64,000 nt of DNA from CAYRSS01 sp964426945 (GTDB lineage: Bacteria > Planctomycetota > Phycisphaerae > UBA1845), in assembly GCA_964426945.1 (NCBI GenBank), contig CAYRSS010000004.1, forward strand, positions 1-64,000, written 5' to 3'. Under the pieces are notes generated by a model that saw only the letters and a list, made by a program, of their open reading frames with translations, ran no database searches and was not told the DNA's origin. Every line of letters starts with the position of its first letter. The first letter of the stretch is position 1. Both the position numbers and the translations under genes were made by a program. Below are positions 1 to 8,011 of this stretch, piece after piece.

Positions 1-34
1 TCCGCAATCCGCAATCCGCAATCCGCAATTCCCC
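1..34. repeat. Heptamer tandem repeat (TCCGCAA)n inside a reading frame
   Basis: About four head-to-tail copies of TCCGCAA end in TTCCCC. The same short-period sequence, also ending in TTCCCC, forms the right arm of the inverted element at 60503-60633, so this looks like one arm of a further copy whose other half lies left of the window. Because 7 is not a multiple of 3, the repeat cycles through all frames and reads as a 7-residue periodic peptide without stops. Confidence 0.85.
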
Positions 35-786
35 ACGTGCTTCATCCCGCACCACACCGCCGCCAGCATCAGCACCGCCCCCGGCAGGTGCGGCTTGCCT
101 TCGTGGGCCATGCAGATGACCACGGGCATGAGCGTAAACAGCAGCGCGGCGATGAGGCCGGCGCGGTCGCCGCCCAGGCGACGGCCGATGGCGAAAACCA
201 CGACGACGCCAAGCAGGCCCCACGCGGCCGAGTAGGCCCGCGACACGAGGTAGAACTTGCCGAACTCGTCCGGGTGGTCGAGGTACCACGCCACGTCGCT
301 GCGCACGTCGATCAGGCCGAGCATGCCGCAGAGCTTGAGGGCCGCGCCGATGGGGTAGATGAACAGGCCGCCGTACTGGTAGAGCTTCGGATCAAGCTCG
401 AGCTGCGAGGGGCGCATGCCGGCCAGCGCCATCATCGTGATCATCTCGTCGGGCTGGTGGGTGTAGAGGCGATAGCGCAGGTAGATGCGGGCGATGTCCT
501 CGTCGCTGCCGGTGAGCAGGATCGGCTCGTCCGAGGACTTGTCGAGCGGGTCGGGATCGACATCCGCCCCGCGGCCGGCGCCGCCAAGCTTCTCGCCCGC
601 CTTCGCGAGGCGGTAGATCTTCTCGCCGGGCCACGGGGCCTCGCCGGAGAAAAGGTAGCGGTCGTTGCGTGCGGTGGGCAGGCCCCAATTGATGCCGCAG
701 ATCGAAATCGCCGCGAACAACACGACAATGGCCACAAGCCATGCGCGGCAGGAAACACGGCTGGGGCTGGCCGGCGGGCGGTCCAT
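1..786 (-). CDS. Membrane glycosyltransferase, PMT/ArnT (GT39)-like, 3' end outside the window
   Basis: This is the N-terminal 262 codons of an integral membrane protein read leftward. The ATG at 786 is followed by a signal-anchor helix (WLVAIVVLFAAISICGI) and the short motif NWGLPTARND. Further on come YQYGGLFIYPIG, then hydrophobic helices (WGLLGVVVVFAIGRRLGG; LIAALLFTLMPVVICMAHEGK; HLPGAVLMLAAVW). That layout of Asp-containing first loop, helix pairs and a conserved His-Glu-Gly-Lys-Pro region is typical of polyprenyl-phosphate-sugar mannosyl/arabinosyl transferases that act on the outer face of the membrane (family knowledge). The open frame runs straight into a heptamer repeat at the window edge, which codes for GNCGLRIADCG. 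Either the repeat expanded in a loop after the helix or it has interrupted the gene. The family assignment is fairly secure; the sugar and acceptor are unknown. Confidence 0.7.
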   Translation of the reverse strand, partial: MDRPPASPSRVSCRAWLVAIVVLFAAISICGINWGLPTARNDRYLFSGEAPWPGEKIYRLAKAGEKLGGAGRGADVDPDPLDKSSDEPILLTGSDEDIARIYLRYRLYTHQPDEMITMMALAGMRPSQLELDPKLYQYGGLFIYPIGAALKLCGMLGLIDVRSDVAWYLDHPDEFGKFYLVSRAYSAAWGLLGVVVVFAIGRRLGGDRAGLIAALLFTLMPVVICMAHEGKPHLPGAVLMLAAVWCGMKHVGNCGLRIADCG

Positions 787-958
787 GGGGGGCAGTGTAG
801 GCGAAAGGTGCGGGCAAATCAGCGGAGGGTGATGACTGGCTGCGCGTAACCGGCTGGAAGCCGGTTGCACAACACCGGCCGGAGGCCGGTGCCACACGAG
901 TCGACGTGCTCCGGCCGGTGCCGCACACAACCTCGGCCGCGAGGCCGGTCGCATGCCG
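787..958. repeat. Intergenic block of small GGA-loop hairpins
   Basis: This gap between the leftward tyrosine phenol-lyase gene and the leftward glycosyltransferase holds at least two perfect hairpins in a row: 848-866 (AACCGGCT, loop GGA, AGCCGGTT) and 873-891 (CACCGGCC, loop GGA, GGCCGGTG). Two degenerate relatives follow near 909-923 and 932-948. Each hairpin is followed by GC(C)AC. It is a REP-like repeat cluster at the 3' end of the lyase gene. No protein gene is supported here. Confidence 0.75.
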
Positions 959-2386
959 CTACGCGTCCAGAACCCTCCCGCCGCCGATCGGCGCAAACGT
1001 GGCTCGGAAGAACCGCAGGTGTTTGGGCTCCGTGGCGAAGGCCAGCCCGCGGATGTGGTCGCGCTTGTCCCACAGGTCGATGATGCTCTCGGCCGTGACG
1101 TCCATGTGGGCCTGCGTATAGACGCGCCGGGGGATCGTCAGGCGCACGAGCTCCAGCCGGGGCATGCGGTTCTGGCCGGTCTTGGGATCGCGGCCGGAGG
1201 AGACGACGCCGCGTTCCATGCCGCGGACGCCGCTGTCGACGTACAGGGCCGCGGCCAGCGCCTGGGCCGGGAGCTGTTCCTGCGGAATATGCGGCAGGAA
1301 CCGCCGGGCATCCACAAACACGCCGTGGCCGCCCACTGGCACGACGATCGGCACGCCGGCCTCCTGCAGGTGCTCGCCGAGATACTCGACCTGGCCGATG
1401 CGGGCGTGCATGTGGTCGAACTCGACCGATTCCGCGATGCCGCGGGCCATGGCCTCCATATCGCGGCCGGCCATCCCGCCGTAGGTGTGCAGGCCCTCGT
1501 AGATGACCACCATGTCGCTGGCCCGCTCGGCCATGTCGTCATCGTTCACCGCCAGAAACCCGCCGATGTTCACGAGGCAGTCCTTCTTGCCCGACATGGT
1601 GCAGCCGTCGGTGTAGCCGCACATCTCCCGGAGGATCTCGGCGATGGTCCGGTCGCCATAGCCCGGCTCGCGCAGCTTGACGAAATACGCGTTTTCGACC
1701 GCGCGGGTCGCATCGAGGAAGACCTTGATGCCATGCTCGTGGCACAGGGCCGAGGCCTCGCGGGCGCTGCGCATGGAGATCGGCTGGCCGCCGGCCATGT
1801 TCACCGTCGCCTGCATGCACAGGTAGGGAATCCGCGCGGGCCCGACCTCGGCGATGAGCTTCTGCAGCTTGGCCAGGTCGATGTCGCCCTTGAAGGGATG
1901 CTCGCTGCCGGGGTTGTGGGCTTCGTCGATGATGACGTCGACGAAGGTCGCCCCGGCCAGCTCCTGGTGCAGCCGGGTGGTGGTGAAGTACATGTTGCCG
2001 GGCACGAAGTCGCCGGGCTTGATCGCCAGGCGGCTGAGGATGTGCTCGGCCCCGCGGCCCTGGTGGGTGGGAATCGTGTGCTTGTAGCCGTAGTGCTTGC
2101 GCACGGCCTCGGACAGGTTGTAGTAGTTCTTCGAGCCGGCGTAGGCCTCATCGCCGAGCATCATGCCCGCCCACTGGTTGTCGCTCATGGCGCCGGTGCC
2201 GCTGTCGGTCAGCAGGTCGATGTACACGTCCTCGCTTCGCAGCAGGAAGGTGTTGAACCCCGCCTCGGCGATGGCCCGTTCGCGCTGGTCGCGGGTGGTC
2301 ATCCGGATGGGCTCGACCATCTTGATCTTGAAGGGCTCTGCCCAGCTTCGGCGAGCGCGGCGCGGCTTGTCCGGTGACTGACTCAT
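959..2386 (-). CDS. tpl: Tyrosine phenol-lyase (beta-tyrosinase)
   Basis: PLP enzyme of the beta-eliminating lyase family, 475 aa, full length. Family members convert L-tyrosine to phenol, pyruvate and ammonia. The choice between tyrosine phenol-lyase and tryptophanase rests on residues visible here. The PLP lysine is K268 in TMSGKKDC. The phenol-binding Arg (Arg381 in the Citrobacter enzyme) is R392 in GMERGVVSSG, where tryptophanases have a hydrophobic residue. Its partner Thr124 is T135 in NMYFTTTR. Tyr71, Asp214, Arg217 and Phe448 correspond to Y82, D225, R228 and F459 with one constant offset of 11. The sequence matches tyrosine phenol-lyase motifs such as GRDMEAMA and LTIPRRVYT better than tryptophanase. 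A GGGGA stretch lies about nine bases before the ATG. No permease or regulator is adjacent; the nearest amino-acid transporter is at 4287-5639. Confidence 0.9.
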   Translation of the reverse strand: MSQSPDKPRRARRSWAEPFKIKMVEPIRMTTRDQRERAIAEAGFNTFLLRSEDVYIDLLTDSGTGAMSDNQWAGMMLGDEAYAGSKNYYNLSEAVRKHYGYKHTIPTHQGRGAEHILSRLAIKPGDFVPGNMYFTTTRLHQELAGATFVDVIIDEAHNPGSEHPFKGDIDLAKLQKLIAEVGPARIPYLCMQATVNMAGGQPISMRSAREASALCHEHGIKVFLDATRAVENAYFVKLREPGYGDRTIAEILREMCGYTDGCTMSGKKDCLVNIGGFLAVNDDDMAERASDMVVIYEGLHTYGGMAGRDMEAMARGIAESVEFDHMHARIGQVEYLGEHLQEAGVPIVVPVGGHGVFVDARRFLPHIPQEQLPAQALAAALYVDSGVRGMERGVVSSGRDPKTGQNRMPRLELVRLTIPRRVYTQAHMDVTAESIIDLWDKRDHIRGLAFATEPKHLRFFRATFAPIGGGRVLDA

Positions 2387-2614
2387 ACGCGAATCCCCGC
2401 AGGTTCGTGTGGATTTCTGCGCGGTCGCGACCCCGAGGCCCCGACCGGCCGGGCGCCGCGGCGCGGGCGCCCCTGTGCCGGGGAAGTACTCGCACGCCGC
2501 ATGCCAGCGAGAGGCAGGCCGGGCCGCGCTTCAGATTGACACCGTGCGGGGCGATGGCTACGGTAGGCCGGCCTCGAAGGCCAGGACGGCTGAGGCCCCG
2601 GGAGCGAGGGTGCG
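2387..2614. other. Divergent intergenic region between tpl and the STAS gene
   Basis: It carries the 5' leader of the lyase gene on the minus strand and, on the plus strand, the promoter-like sequence listed separately. No reading frame of interest and no repeat was seen. Confidence 0.6.
2536..2564 (+). promoter_or_regulatory. Candidate sigma70-type promoter for the STAS gene
   Basis: TTGACA (2536-2541) matches the -35 consensus exactly. It is separated by 17 bases from TACGGT (2559-2564), a weak -10. The predicted start of transcription would be about 45 bases before the ATG at 2615. The weak -10 keeps the confidence modest. Confidence 0.4.
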
Positions 2615-2956
2615 ATGGCGATCGAGAAGTGGTCCGACAGTATCGTGGTGGCCGAGCTTCAGGACGAGCCGGCCTTTACGGACGACGTCGTCGCGCTCAT
2701 CGAGGAGTTCGGCGCCAAGCCCGACGTGGACATCGTGCTGAACTTCGGGGCCGTCCATCACCTTAACTCGGGCAACATCGCGAAGCTGCTCAAGCTCCGC
2801 AAACAGGTCACCTCGGCAAAGCGGCGGCTGGTCATTGCGGCCGTGCGAACGAACGTCTGGGGGGTGTTCCTCACGACCGGGCTGGACAAGATCTTCGACT
2901 TCACCGACAGCGTCGCCACGGCGCTGGCCTCGGTACAGCTCGGCGAGAGTGCCTAA
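2615..2956 (+). CDS. STAS-domain protein, anti-sigma-factor antagonist-like
   Basis: A single STAS domain fills the 113 aa. The segment VDIVLNFGAVHHLNSG is strand beta3 plus the loop in which SpoIIAA-type antagonists carry the phosphorylated serine; here that is S52 in LNSGNIA. The next helix (IAKLLKLRKQV) and the strand RLVIAAV fit the fold. Family members sequester an anti-sigma kinase when unphosphorylated. No partner kinase, phosphatase or sigma factor lies next to it. A purine-rich stretch (GGGAGCGAGGG) precedes the ATG. It could instead be a stand-alone STAS protein of a stressosome-like or Mla-like system. Confidence 0.75.
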   Translation: MAIEKWSDSIVVAELQDEPAFTDDVVALIEEFGAKPDVDIVLNFGAVHHLNSGNIAKLLKLRKQVTSAKRRLVIAAVRTNVWGVFLTTGLDKIFDFTDSVATALASVQLGESA

Positions 2957-3068
2957 CCGCGCCCCCTGTCGCGGAGCGAGCCGCCGCGGCTATCTCCCCG
3001 AAAAACCCATGCTCCGGCAATGGCTATGGAACCGGTCTGCGCCCCCGATCCTCCGCCCGGCGCCGGGC

Positions 3069-4100
3069 CTACCGGAGGCTGGCGGCGGCCGCGGGAAGCG
3101 TGCCCGTCACGGGCTTGGGCGGGCCCATATCGTCGTCCTTGGTGATGAAGAGCGACTCGACCTTGTAGGGCCCCTCCTGCTTCACCTCGGGCAGGCCATA
3201 GCTGCGGCGGATCGGGTGGCGGAGCTTCGAATCGCGGACGACGACGCCCTCCCCGGAGAGGATCTCTACCGACGTGATGGCGGTCTTGCCTTCGATGCGG
3301 CTGCCGGACTCGACGCAGAGGTTGCGCGGCGCCCGGCGGGCGCGCTCGGCGGGGAAGTCGACCCCTTCGCAGCGGATGCCGACCCGGGCGCTGACGGCTT
3401 CGATGTATAGATGCTCAAAGCGGGCGTCGAGGATGTTGCCGCGCAGCAGGATCTCGGCGTCGTCGAGCTTGTCGCGCTGGTTCCCCTGGCACGTGAAGTC
3501 CCGCACCATCAGGTCAGGCAGGTAAGCATGGGGACTGCCCACGGTCTCGCATCGCAGGCCGTAGCCGAAGTTCCCCTGCGCATTGCAATGGTCGAGGATG
3601 AGGCCGTTGTTGACGAGGTCGGTGACGATCACGAACCCCTCGCCGCTGTTCCAGGCGATGCAGTCACGCATCAGGAAACGGTCGCCCGGCCCCTCGATGT
3701 GAAAGGCCGCCGCGGGGGCTTCAATCACCCAGACCGATTCCATGAGACAGTGCTGCCCGGACCGCTGCACGCGGACACCGCCGCCGCGAATGGCGAGGTC
3801 CCGGACGTAGGTGGCGTAGATCGCCTTGTCTGGGTCGGCCTCGCCGAAGTAGAGCGCCGTGTCTCCTTCACCCTGGTACTCAAGCACCGTCGAGAAGCCC
3901 GTGCCGGCAAGCGTCATGCCTGCGCGCAGCTGGAGCGGGGCGTCGAGCAGATAGGTGCGGCCGGGCTCGAGCTGGTAGGTCCGGCGTGCGTCGAGTGCAG
4001 CCTGAATCTCGACCTCGTCGCCGGCGCGAGCGACGGCGGTCACGGCGAGCACGACGGCGGCGCAGAAAATCATCCGAAGCGAGCGGTGACGGCGATTCAT
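3069..4100 (-). CDS. Secreted right-handed beta-helix (pectate-lyase-fold) protein
   Basis: 343 aa with a clear Sec signal peptide (RMIFCAAVVLAVTAVARAG). Next come an N-terminal capping segment (LEPGRTYLLDAPLQLRAGMTLAG) and repeating short beta rungs such as VRDLAIRGGGVRVQ, FLMRDCIAWNSGEGFVI and GLILDHCNAQGNFGYGLRC. These suggest the parallel beta-helix fold used by pectate lyases, epimerases and tailspikes. I see no specific catalytic Asp/Arg set, so the substrate is unknown; polysaccharide binding or cleavage outside the cytoplasmic membrane is the likely role. It is transcribed alone. Confidence 0.6.
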   Translation of the reverse strand: MNRRHRSLRMIFCAAVVLAVTAVARAGDEVEIQAALDARRTYQLEPGRTYLLDAPLQLRAGMTLAGTGFSTVLEYQGEGDTALYFGEADPDKAIYATYVRDLAIRGGGVRVQRSGQHCLMESVWVIEAPAAAFHIEGPGDRFLMRDCIAWNSGEGFVIVTDLVNNGLILDHCNAQGNFGYGLRCETVGSPHAYLPDLMVRDFTCQGNQRDKLDDAEILLRGNILDARFEHLYIEAVSARVGIRCEGVDFPAERARRAPRNLCVESGSRIEGKTAITSVEILSGEGVVVRDSKLRHPIRRSYGLPEVKQEGPYKVESLFITKDDDMGPPKPVTGTLPAAAASLR

Positions 4101-4286
4101 GGCGGCGGTCTCCGGGGCGTGTGGTCCGGCTCTCTTTCGGCAAACGCCGGAAAAGGCCGAACCTCGGATCGCCGAATCGCGCGACGGTGGCGCTTATCGG
4201 ACAGGATTGCAGCGACGTGCGAACTGCGACGGTGCAGGCGCACGGCTGCGCAGAGGCCCCGGGTAGATAACGCGCGGCGCGCAGCC

Positions 4287-5639
4287 TCAGGAGGCGGACG
4301 GCGTGGACGGGCCGGATTCGAAGCGGTCGACGATCCTCGCCCCGACCGCGTCGCCCCAGACGTTTACGCAGGTGCGGAACATGTCCAGAATGCGATCGAC
4401 GCCGACGATCAGGCCGATGGCAGCCACGGGCAGCGCCGGCACGCCGGGGATGGCGTCGAGCGTGCCGTTCACCGCGTCGATCACGATGACCATCGTCACC
4501 AGGCCGGCGGAGGGAATGCCCGCGGCGCCGATGGCCGCAAGCGTGGCCGTGATGGCGACGAGCGCGAGGGTGGTGAGCGTGATTTCGATGTTGGGCATGT
4601 AGGCCTGCATCAGGAAGATCACCGCGACGGCCTCATAGAGTGCCGTGCCGTCCATGTTGATCGTCGAGCCCAGCGGCAGCACGAACCCGGCCGATCGCTT
4701 GCTGACGCCGGCGACCTCCGTGGCGCACTCGATCGTGACGGGAAGCGTGGCGGAGGAGGAGTCCGTGCCCAGCGCCGTCAGCATCGCCTGCCGCATGTGG
4801 TGCATGAAGCGGAACGGATTGCATCGGGCGAAGATCCAGCAGGCCAGCGGAAGCACAACGAGGCCGTGAATGCCGAGGCCGAGCAGCACGGTGAACATGT
4901 ACGTGCCGATCGCCTCGCTGAAGACGCCGAGCCCGATGCGCGCGACGGTCCAGGCGAGCAGCGCGAACACCCCGATCGGCGTAAGCCAGATGATCCAGTG
5001 CACGAGGATCATGATGGCGTCGTAGGCGACGTTGATCACATCGATCAGGTGGCGGCCGCGCTCGCCGAGTGTGGTCAGGGCGATGGCCAGCAGGATCGAG
5101 AAGAAGATCACGGGGAGGGCCTGACCCTCTGCGGCGGCGCCGATGATGTTGGACGGAATGATCTGCTTGACGAGATTCTCGAGCGCGCCCACCAGCCCGC
5201 GCGGTCCGGCGGCGATGTTCTGCTTCGTCGAAGCGTCCGCCTCGAAAACCTCTGTGGCGGCGGCGACGTCCTCCTGGGGGATGCGCTCGCCGGGGCGGAT
5301 CGTGGTGACGAGGATAAGCCCTAGCACCGCGGCCAGAAACATGGTGGACACGAAGTAGGTCAGCGTCATGACGCCGATGCGGCCCAGGTGTCGGAAGTCG
5401 CCGATGCTCGTCACACCGACAAGCACGCTGGTGGCGATCAGCGGGATGACGATCATCTTCAACAGGCCGAGGAAGATCGTGTTGCCGACGAAGTAGAACG
5501 CCGTGACGGCCGTCGGATAGGCGTGCTGGCTGTCACTCATCGTGATGCGGAAGTTCGGATCGTGGAGGAAGTGTCCGACGATCGCGCCGAGGACCATGCC
5601 GCCGAGGATGAGAAAAGTGAGGAGGTTCTTGCTCTTCAT
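4287..5639 (-). CDS. Dicarboxylate/amino acid:cation symporter (DAACS, GltP/EAAT type)
   Basis: Inner-membrane secondary transporter of 450 aa. Both family signatures are present: the serine-rich tip of hairpin HP1, GTDSSSATLP (294-300), and NMDGT (328-332) in TM7 that co-ordinates sodium and substrate. Helices begin at LLTFLILGGMVLGAIVGH and alternate through the protein. The SSSATLP variant is the one seen in glutamate/neutral amino-acid members, so acidic or small amino acids coupled to Na+ or H+ are likely substrates. The ATG at 5639 gives a normal N terminus (MKSKNLLTFL); a longer open frame upstream is arginine-rich and has no family similarity. The gene is divergent from the kinase gene at 5858. 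Confidence 0.9.
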   Translation of the reverse strand: MKSKNLLTFLILGGMVLGAIVGHFLHDPNFRITMSDSQHAYPTAVTAFYFVGNTIFLGLLKMIVIPLIATSVLVGVTSIGDFRHLGRIGVMTLTYFVSTMFLAAVLGLILVTTIRPGERIPQEDVAAATEVFEADASTKQNIAAGPRGLVGALENLVKQIIPSNIIGAAAEGQALPVIFFSILLAIALTTLGERGRHLIDVINVAYDAIMILVHWIIWLTPIGVFALLAWTVARIGLGVFSEAIGTYMFTVLLGLGIHGLVVLPLACWIFARCNPFRFMHHMRQAMLTALGTDSSSATLPVTIECATEVAGVSKRSAGFVLPLGSTINMDGTALYEAVAVIFLMQAYMPNIEITLTTLALVAITATLAAIGAAGIPSAGLVTMVIVIDAVNGTLDAIPGVPALPVAAIGLIVGVDRILDMFRTCVNVWGDAVGARIVDRFESGPSTPSAS

Positions 5640-5857
5640 GGCGCGCCCCGCGTAATGACAGGAATCAGCCGGGGCGGAGCCGTGCGCGGCGAATACGCTG
5701 GTTCGGCGGCACGATCGCGGTCCGGCCCGACCGGCGGGATGATCGTGCATCCTCCGCCGCGTGGCAATCCCCTGCCCGGATCCGCGCGACTCACGGTGGC
5801 ACGGCGCGCTGGCGCGCCGCCGTTTTCGCCGAGGGTGCGCGGCGGTACGATAGCCGC

Positions 5858-6766
5858 ATGAACGCGGGCGATACGACGATCGCGGCGCAGGCGTTGCTCG
5901 ACGGACCACGGCCGGGCTGGCGCGTCACCATGCTGCCCGCGGCGAGCGACGGCCCCGATGCACCGTCGCCGGCTGCGTGGGCGGCGCTGATCGACGAGCT
6001 GCTTCGCGACCCGTCGTCGCTGGCGGGATATGCCGTGCTGAAGTACTCCGGCGGCGTGCAGGTGTGCCGGGCGCGAGTGGGCAACGGCGCGGCCACGCGG
6101 GAAGTAATCTGCAAGCAGAGCCGCGTCGACGGATTCCTGCGCCGGCGGCTGGCGGCCTTTCGCCCAAGCCGGGCGAGACAGGCCGCCCAGCGCGCCGGGA
6201 TGCTGCGCAGCGCGGGCATCGCGACCGCAGAGCCGTTGGTCATCCTTGAATCGAACCGCGCCGACCGCGAGTCGTGGCTGATCACGTCTGCGCTCGAAGC
6301 GGTGGCGGACCTGGACCATGTGGCCATGGCGCTGCTGCCGCGTACGCCGGCGGGCGAGTCGCCGCGGATCCGGCGGGCATTGTCGCAGACGGTGGCGGAG
6401 TTGCTGGCGAGGTTCGGACCGGCGGGGCTGCACCATCGGGATCTGAAGGCCTCGAACATCCTGCTCACGCGGTGGAACCACGCGCCGACGGCCTGGATCG
6501 TCGACGTCGACGGTGTGAGCCGCTGCGGCGCCGGGGCGGTCTCGAAGGAGCGACAGCGGCTGGTCCGGCTGGGCGCGAGCCTGGTTGCGACCGGCGGGCT
6601 CGGCGTGACCGACGCGGCGCGTATGATGACGCGGTATGCTGCGGCCACGGGTCGGCCGCGGAAGGCGTGGAAGACGCTCTTTCGCGAGTGCGGGCCGCTG
6701 GTCGCCGCTTACAACCGCCGGGCCGCGGGCCGCAAGACGACGAAGATCGACGGATACGGCGGCTGA
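5858..6766 (+). CDS. WaaP/Kdo-kinase-like lipopolysaccharide kinase family protein
   Basis: 302 aa protein with a small eukaryotic-like kinase fold. HHRDLKASN (192-200) is the catalytic loop, with D195 as base and N200 as metal ligand, and VDVDGV (215-220) replaces the DFG motif, as in WaaP/InaA/Kdo kinases. An upstream EVICKQ (82-87) may supply the ATP-binding Lys. Family members phosphorylate lipid A core sugars on the cytoplasmic face. No LPS core gene is beside it, so the acceptor is open. There is no obvious Shine-Dalgarno before the ATG. It is divergent from the symporter gene; an aminopeptidase gene follows in the same direction after 78 bases. Confidence 0.72.
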   Translation: MNAGDTTIAAQALLDGPRPGWRVTMLPAASDGPDAPSPAAWAALIDELLRDPSSLAGYAVLKYSGGVQVCRARVGNGAATREVICKQSRVDGFLRRRLAAFRPSRARQAAQRAGMLRSAGIATAEPLVILESNRADRESWLITSALEAVADLDHVAMALLPRTPAGESPRIRRALSQTVAELLARFGPAGLHHRDLKASNILLTRWNHAPTAWIVDVDGVSRCGAGAVSKERQRLVRLGASLVATGGLGVTDAARMMTRYAAATGRPRKAWKTLFRECGPLVAAYNRRAAGRKTTKIDGYGG

Positions 6767-6844
6767 GCAGCCGACGTGGGAGCATGCGCCGCGGGGTGAT
6801 CCCCGCCGGCGAGGGAAAGCAGCAGGGACACGAAGGAGCTATCG

Positions 6845-7960
6845 ATGATCGATCCGCGGATGACCAGGCTGGCCGAGGTGCTTGTCAACTATGCGACGGC
6901 GATCAAGCCGGGGGACAAGCTGCTGATCGAAGCGATCGACATACCCACCGAGATGACCTGCGAACTGATCCGCGTCGCGCGAGCGGCGGGCGGGCATCCG
7001 CTGGTGACGCTGAAGAACAACCAGGTGATGCGGGCGCTGATGCACCACGCCTCGGCCGAACAGATGAACCTGTGGGCCGACGTCGAAGCGAAGCGCATGG
7101 AGAATGTGCAGGCCTACATCGGCATGCGCGGCAACCACAACATCGCCGAGCTGTCGGACGTCCCGCCGGAGCATCACAAACTCTACCAGAGCACGGTGTG
7201 GAGCCGCGTCCACCAGCAGATCCGCGTGCCCAAGACGCGCTGGGTCGTGCTGCGCTGGCCGCACCCGGCGATGGCCCAGCAGGCCGGGCGCAGCAGCGAG
7301 GCCTTCGAGAAGTTCTACTTCGACGTGTGCACGATGGACTACGCCCGGATGTCGAAGGCCATGCAGCCCCTCAAGCAGCTCATGGAGGCGACGGATCGCG
7401 TGCGCGTCGTCGGACCGGGCACGGAGCTGACGTTCTCGATCAAAGGACAGAAGGCGATCTGCTGCGACGGCAAGGTGAACATCCCCGACGGCGAGGTGTT
7501 CACCTCGCCGGTGCGCGAAAGCGTGAACGGGACGATTCAGTACAACGCGCGGACGCTCTACCAGGGGGTCTTCCACGACAACGTGCGCTTCGAGTTCACG
7601 GACGGCAAGATCGTCAAAGCGACGAGCAGTGCGACGGAGCACCTCAACAAGGTGCTCGACACCGACGCGGGGGCCCGCTACATCGGTGAGTTCGCGATCG
7701 GATTCAACCCGTTCATCACGGAGCCGATGCTCGACATTCTGTTCGACGAGAAGATCGCCGGGAGCTTCCACTTCACCCCCGGCCAGGCGTACGAAGACGC
7801 CGACAACGGCAACCGCAGCAGCGTGCACTGGGACATCGTGTGCATGCAGGACGGCCCGCGCGGCGGCGGCGAAATCTGGTTCGACGACAAGCTGATCCGC
7901 AAGGACGGGCTGTTCGTCGTGAAAGAGCTGGAAGGGCTGAATCCGGACAAGCTGAAGTAG
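6845..7960 (+). CDS. M29-family metallo-aminopeptidase (AmpS/aminopeptidase T-like)
   Basis: Cytoplasmic two-metal exopeptidase of 371 aa, which is the usual length. The likely metal ligands are all visible: E217 in GEVFTSP, E282 in GEFAIG, H309 in SFHF with Y316 seven residues later, and H328/D330 in SVHWD. Family enzymes release N-terminal residues from peptides in a dimer with a buried active site. A good ribosome binding site (GAAGGAGCT) lies before the ATG. It may be cotranscribed with the kinase gene upstream, but the products have no obvious functional link. Confidence 0.9.
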   Translation: MIDPRMTRLAEVLVNYATAIKPGDKLLIEAIDIPTEMTCELIRVARAAGGHPLVTLKNNQVMRALMHHASAEQMNLWADVEAKRMENVQAYIGMRGNHNIAELSDVPPEHHKLYQSTVWSRVHQQIRVPKTRWVVLRWPHPAMAQQAGRSSEAFEKFYFDVCTMDYARMSKAMQPLKQLMEATDRVRVVGPGTELTFSIKGQKAICCDGKVNIPDGEVFTSPVRESVNGTIQYNARTLYQGVFHDNVRFEFTDGKIVKATSSATEHLNKVLDTDAGARYIGEFAIGFNPFITEPMLDILFDEKIAGSFHFTPGQAYEDADNGNRSSVHWDIVCMQDGPRGGGEIWFDDKLIRKDGLFVVKELEGLNPDKLK

Positions 7961-8011
7961 GCGCTTGACGCATCCGAGCCCCGTGGGGCGTCTTCGTGCT
8001 GAGAGACAGCC

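Noticed and set aside
848..948. Short repeats looked at as a possible CRISPR array
   Set aside because: Units are palindromic, degenerate, and without equal-length unique spacers; no cas gene in the window.
953..2377. Plus-strand open frame opposite tpl
   Set aside because: Shadow of the lyase gene, which has all catalytic residues.
959..2386. Tryptophanase (tnaA) as the identity of the beta-eliminating lyase
   Set aside because: R392 and T135 match the phenol-binding pair of tyrosine phenol-lyase, and the flanking motifs match it better than tryptophanase.
3411..5324. Long open frame on the plus strand opposite the DAACS symporter
   Set aside because: His/Asp/Arg-rich translation with no domain; a shadow of the symporter gene, which has full family motifs on the other strand.
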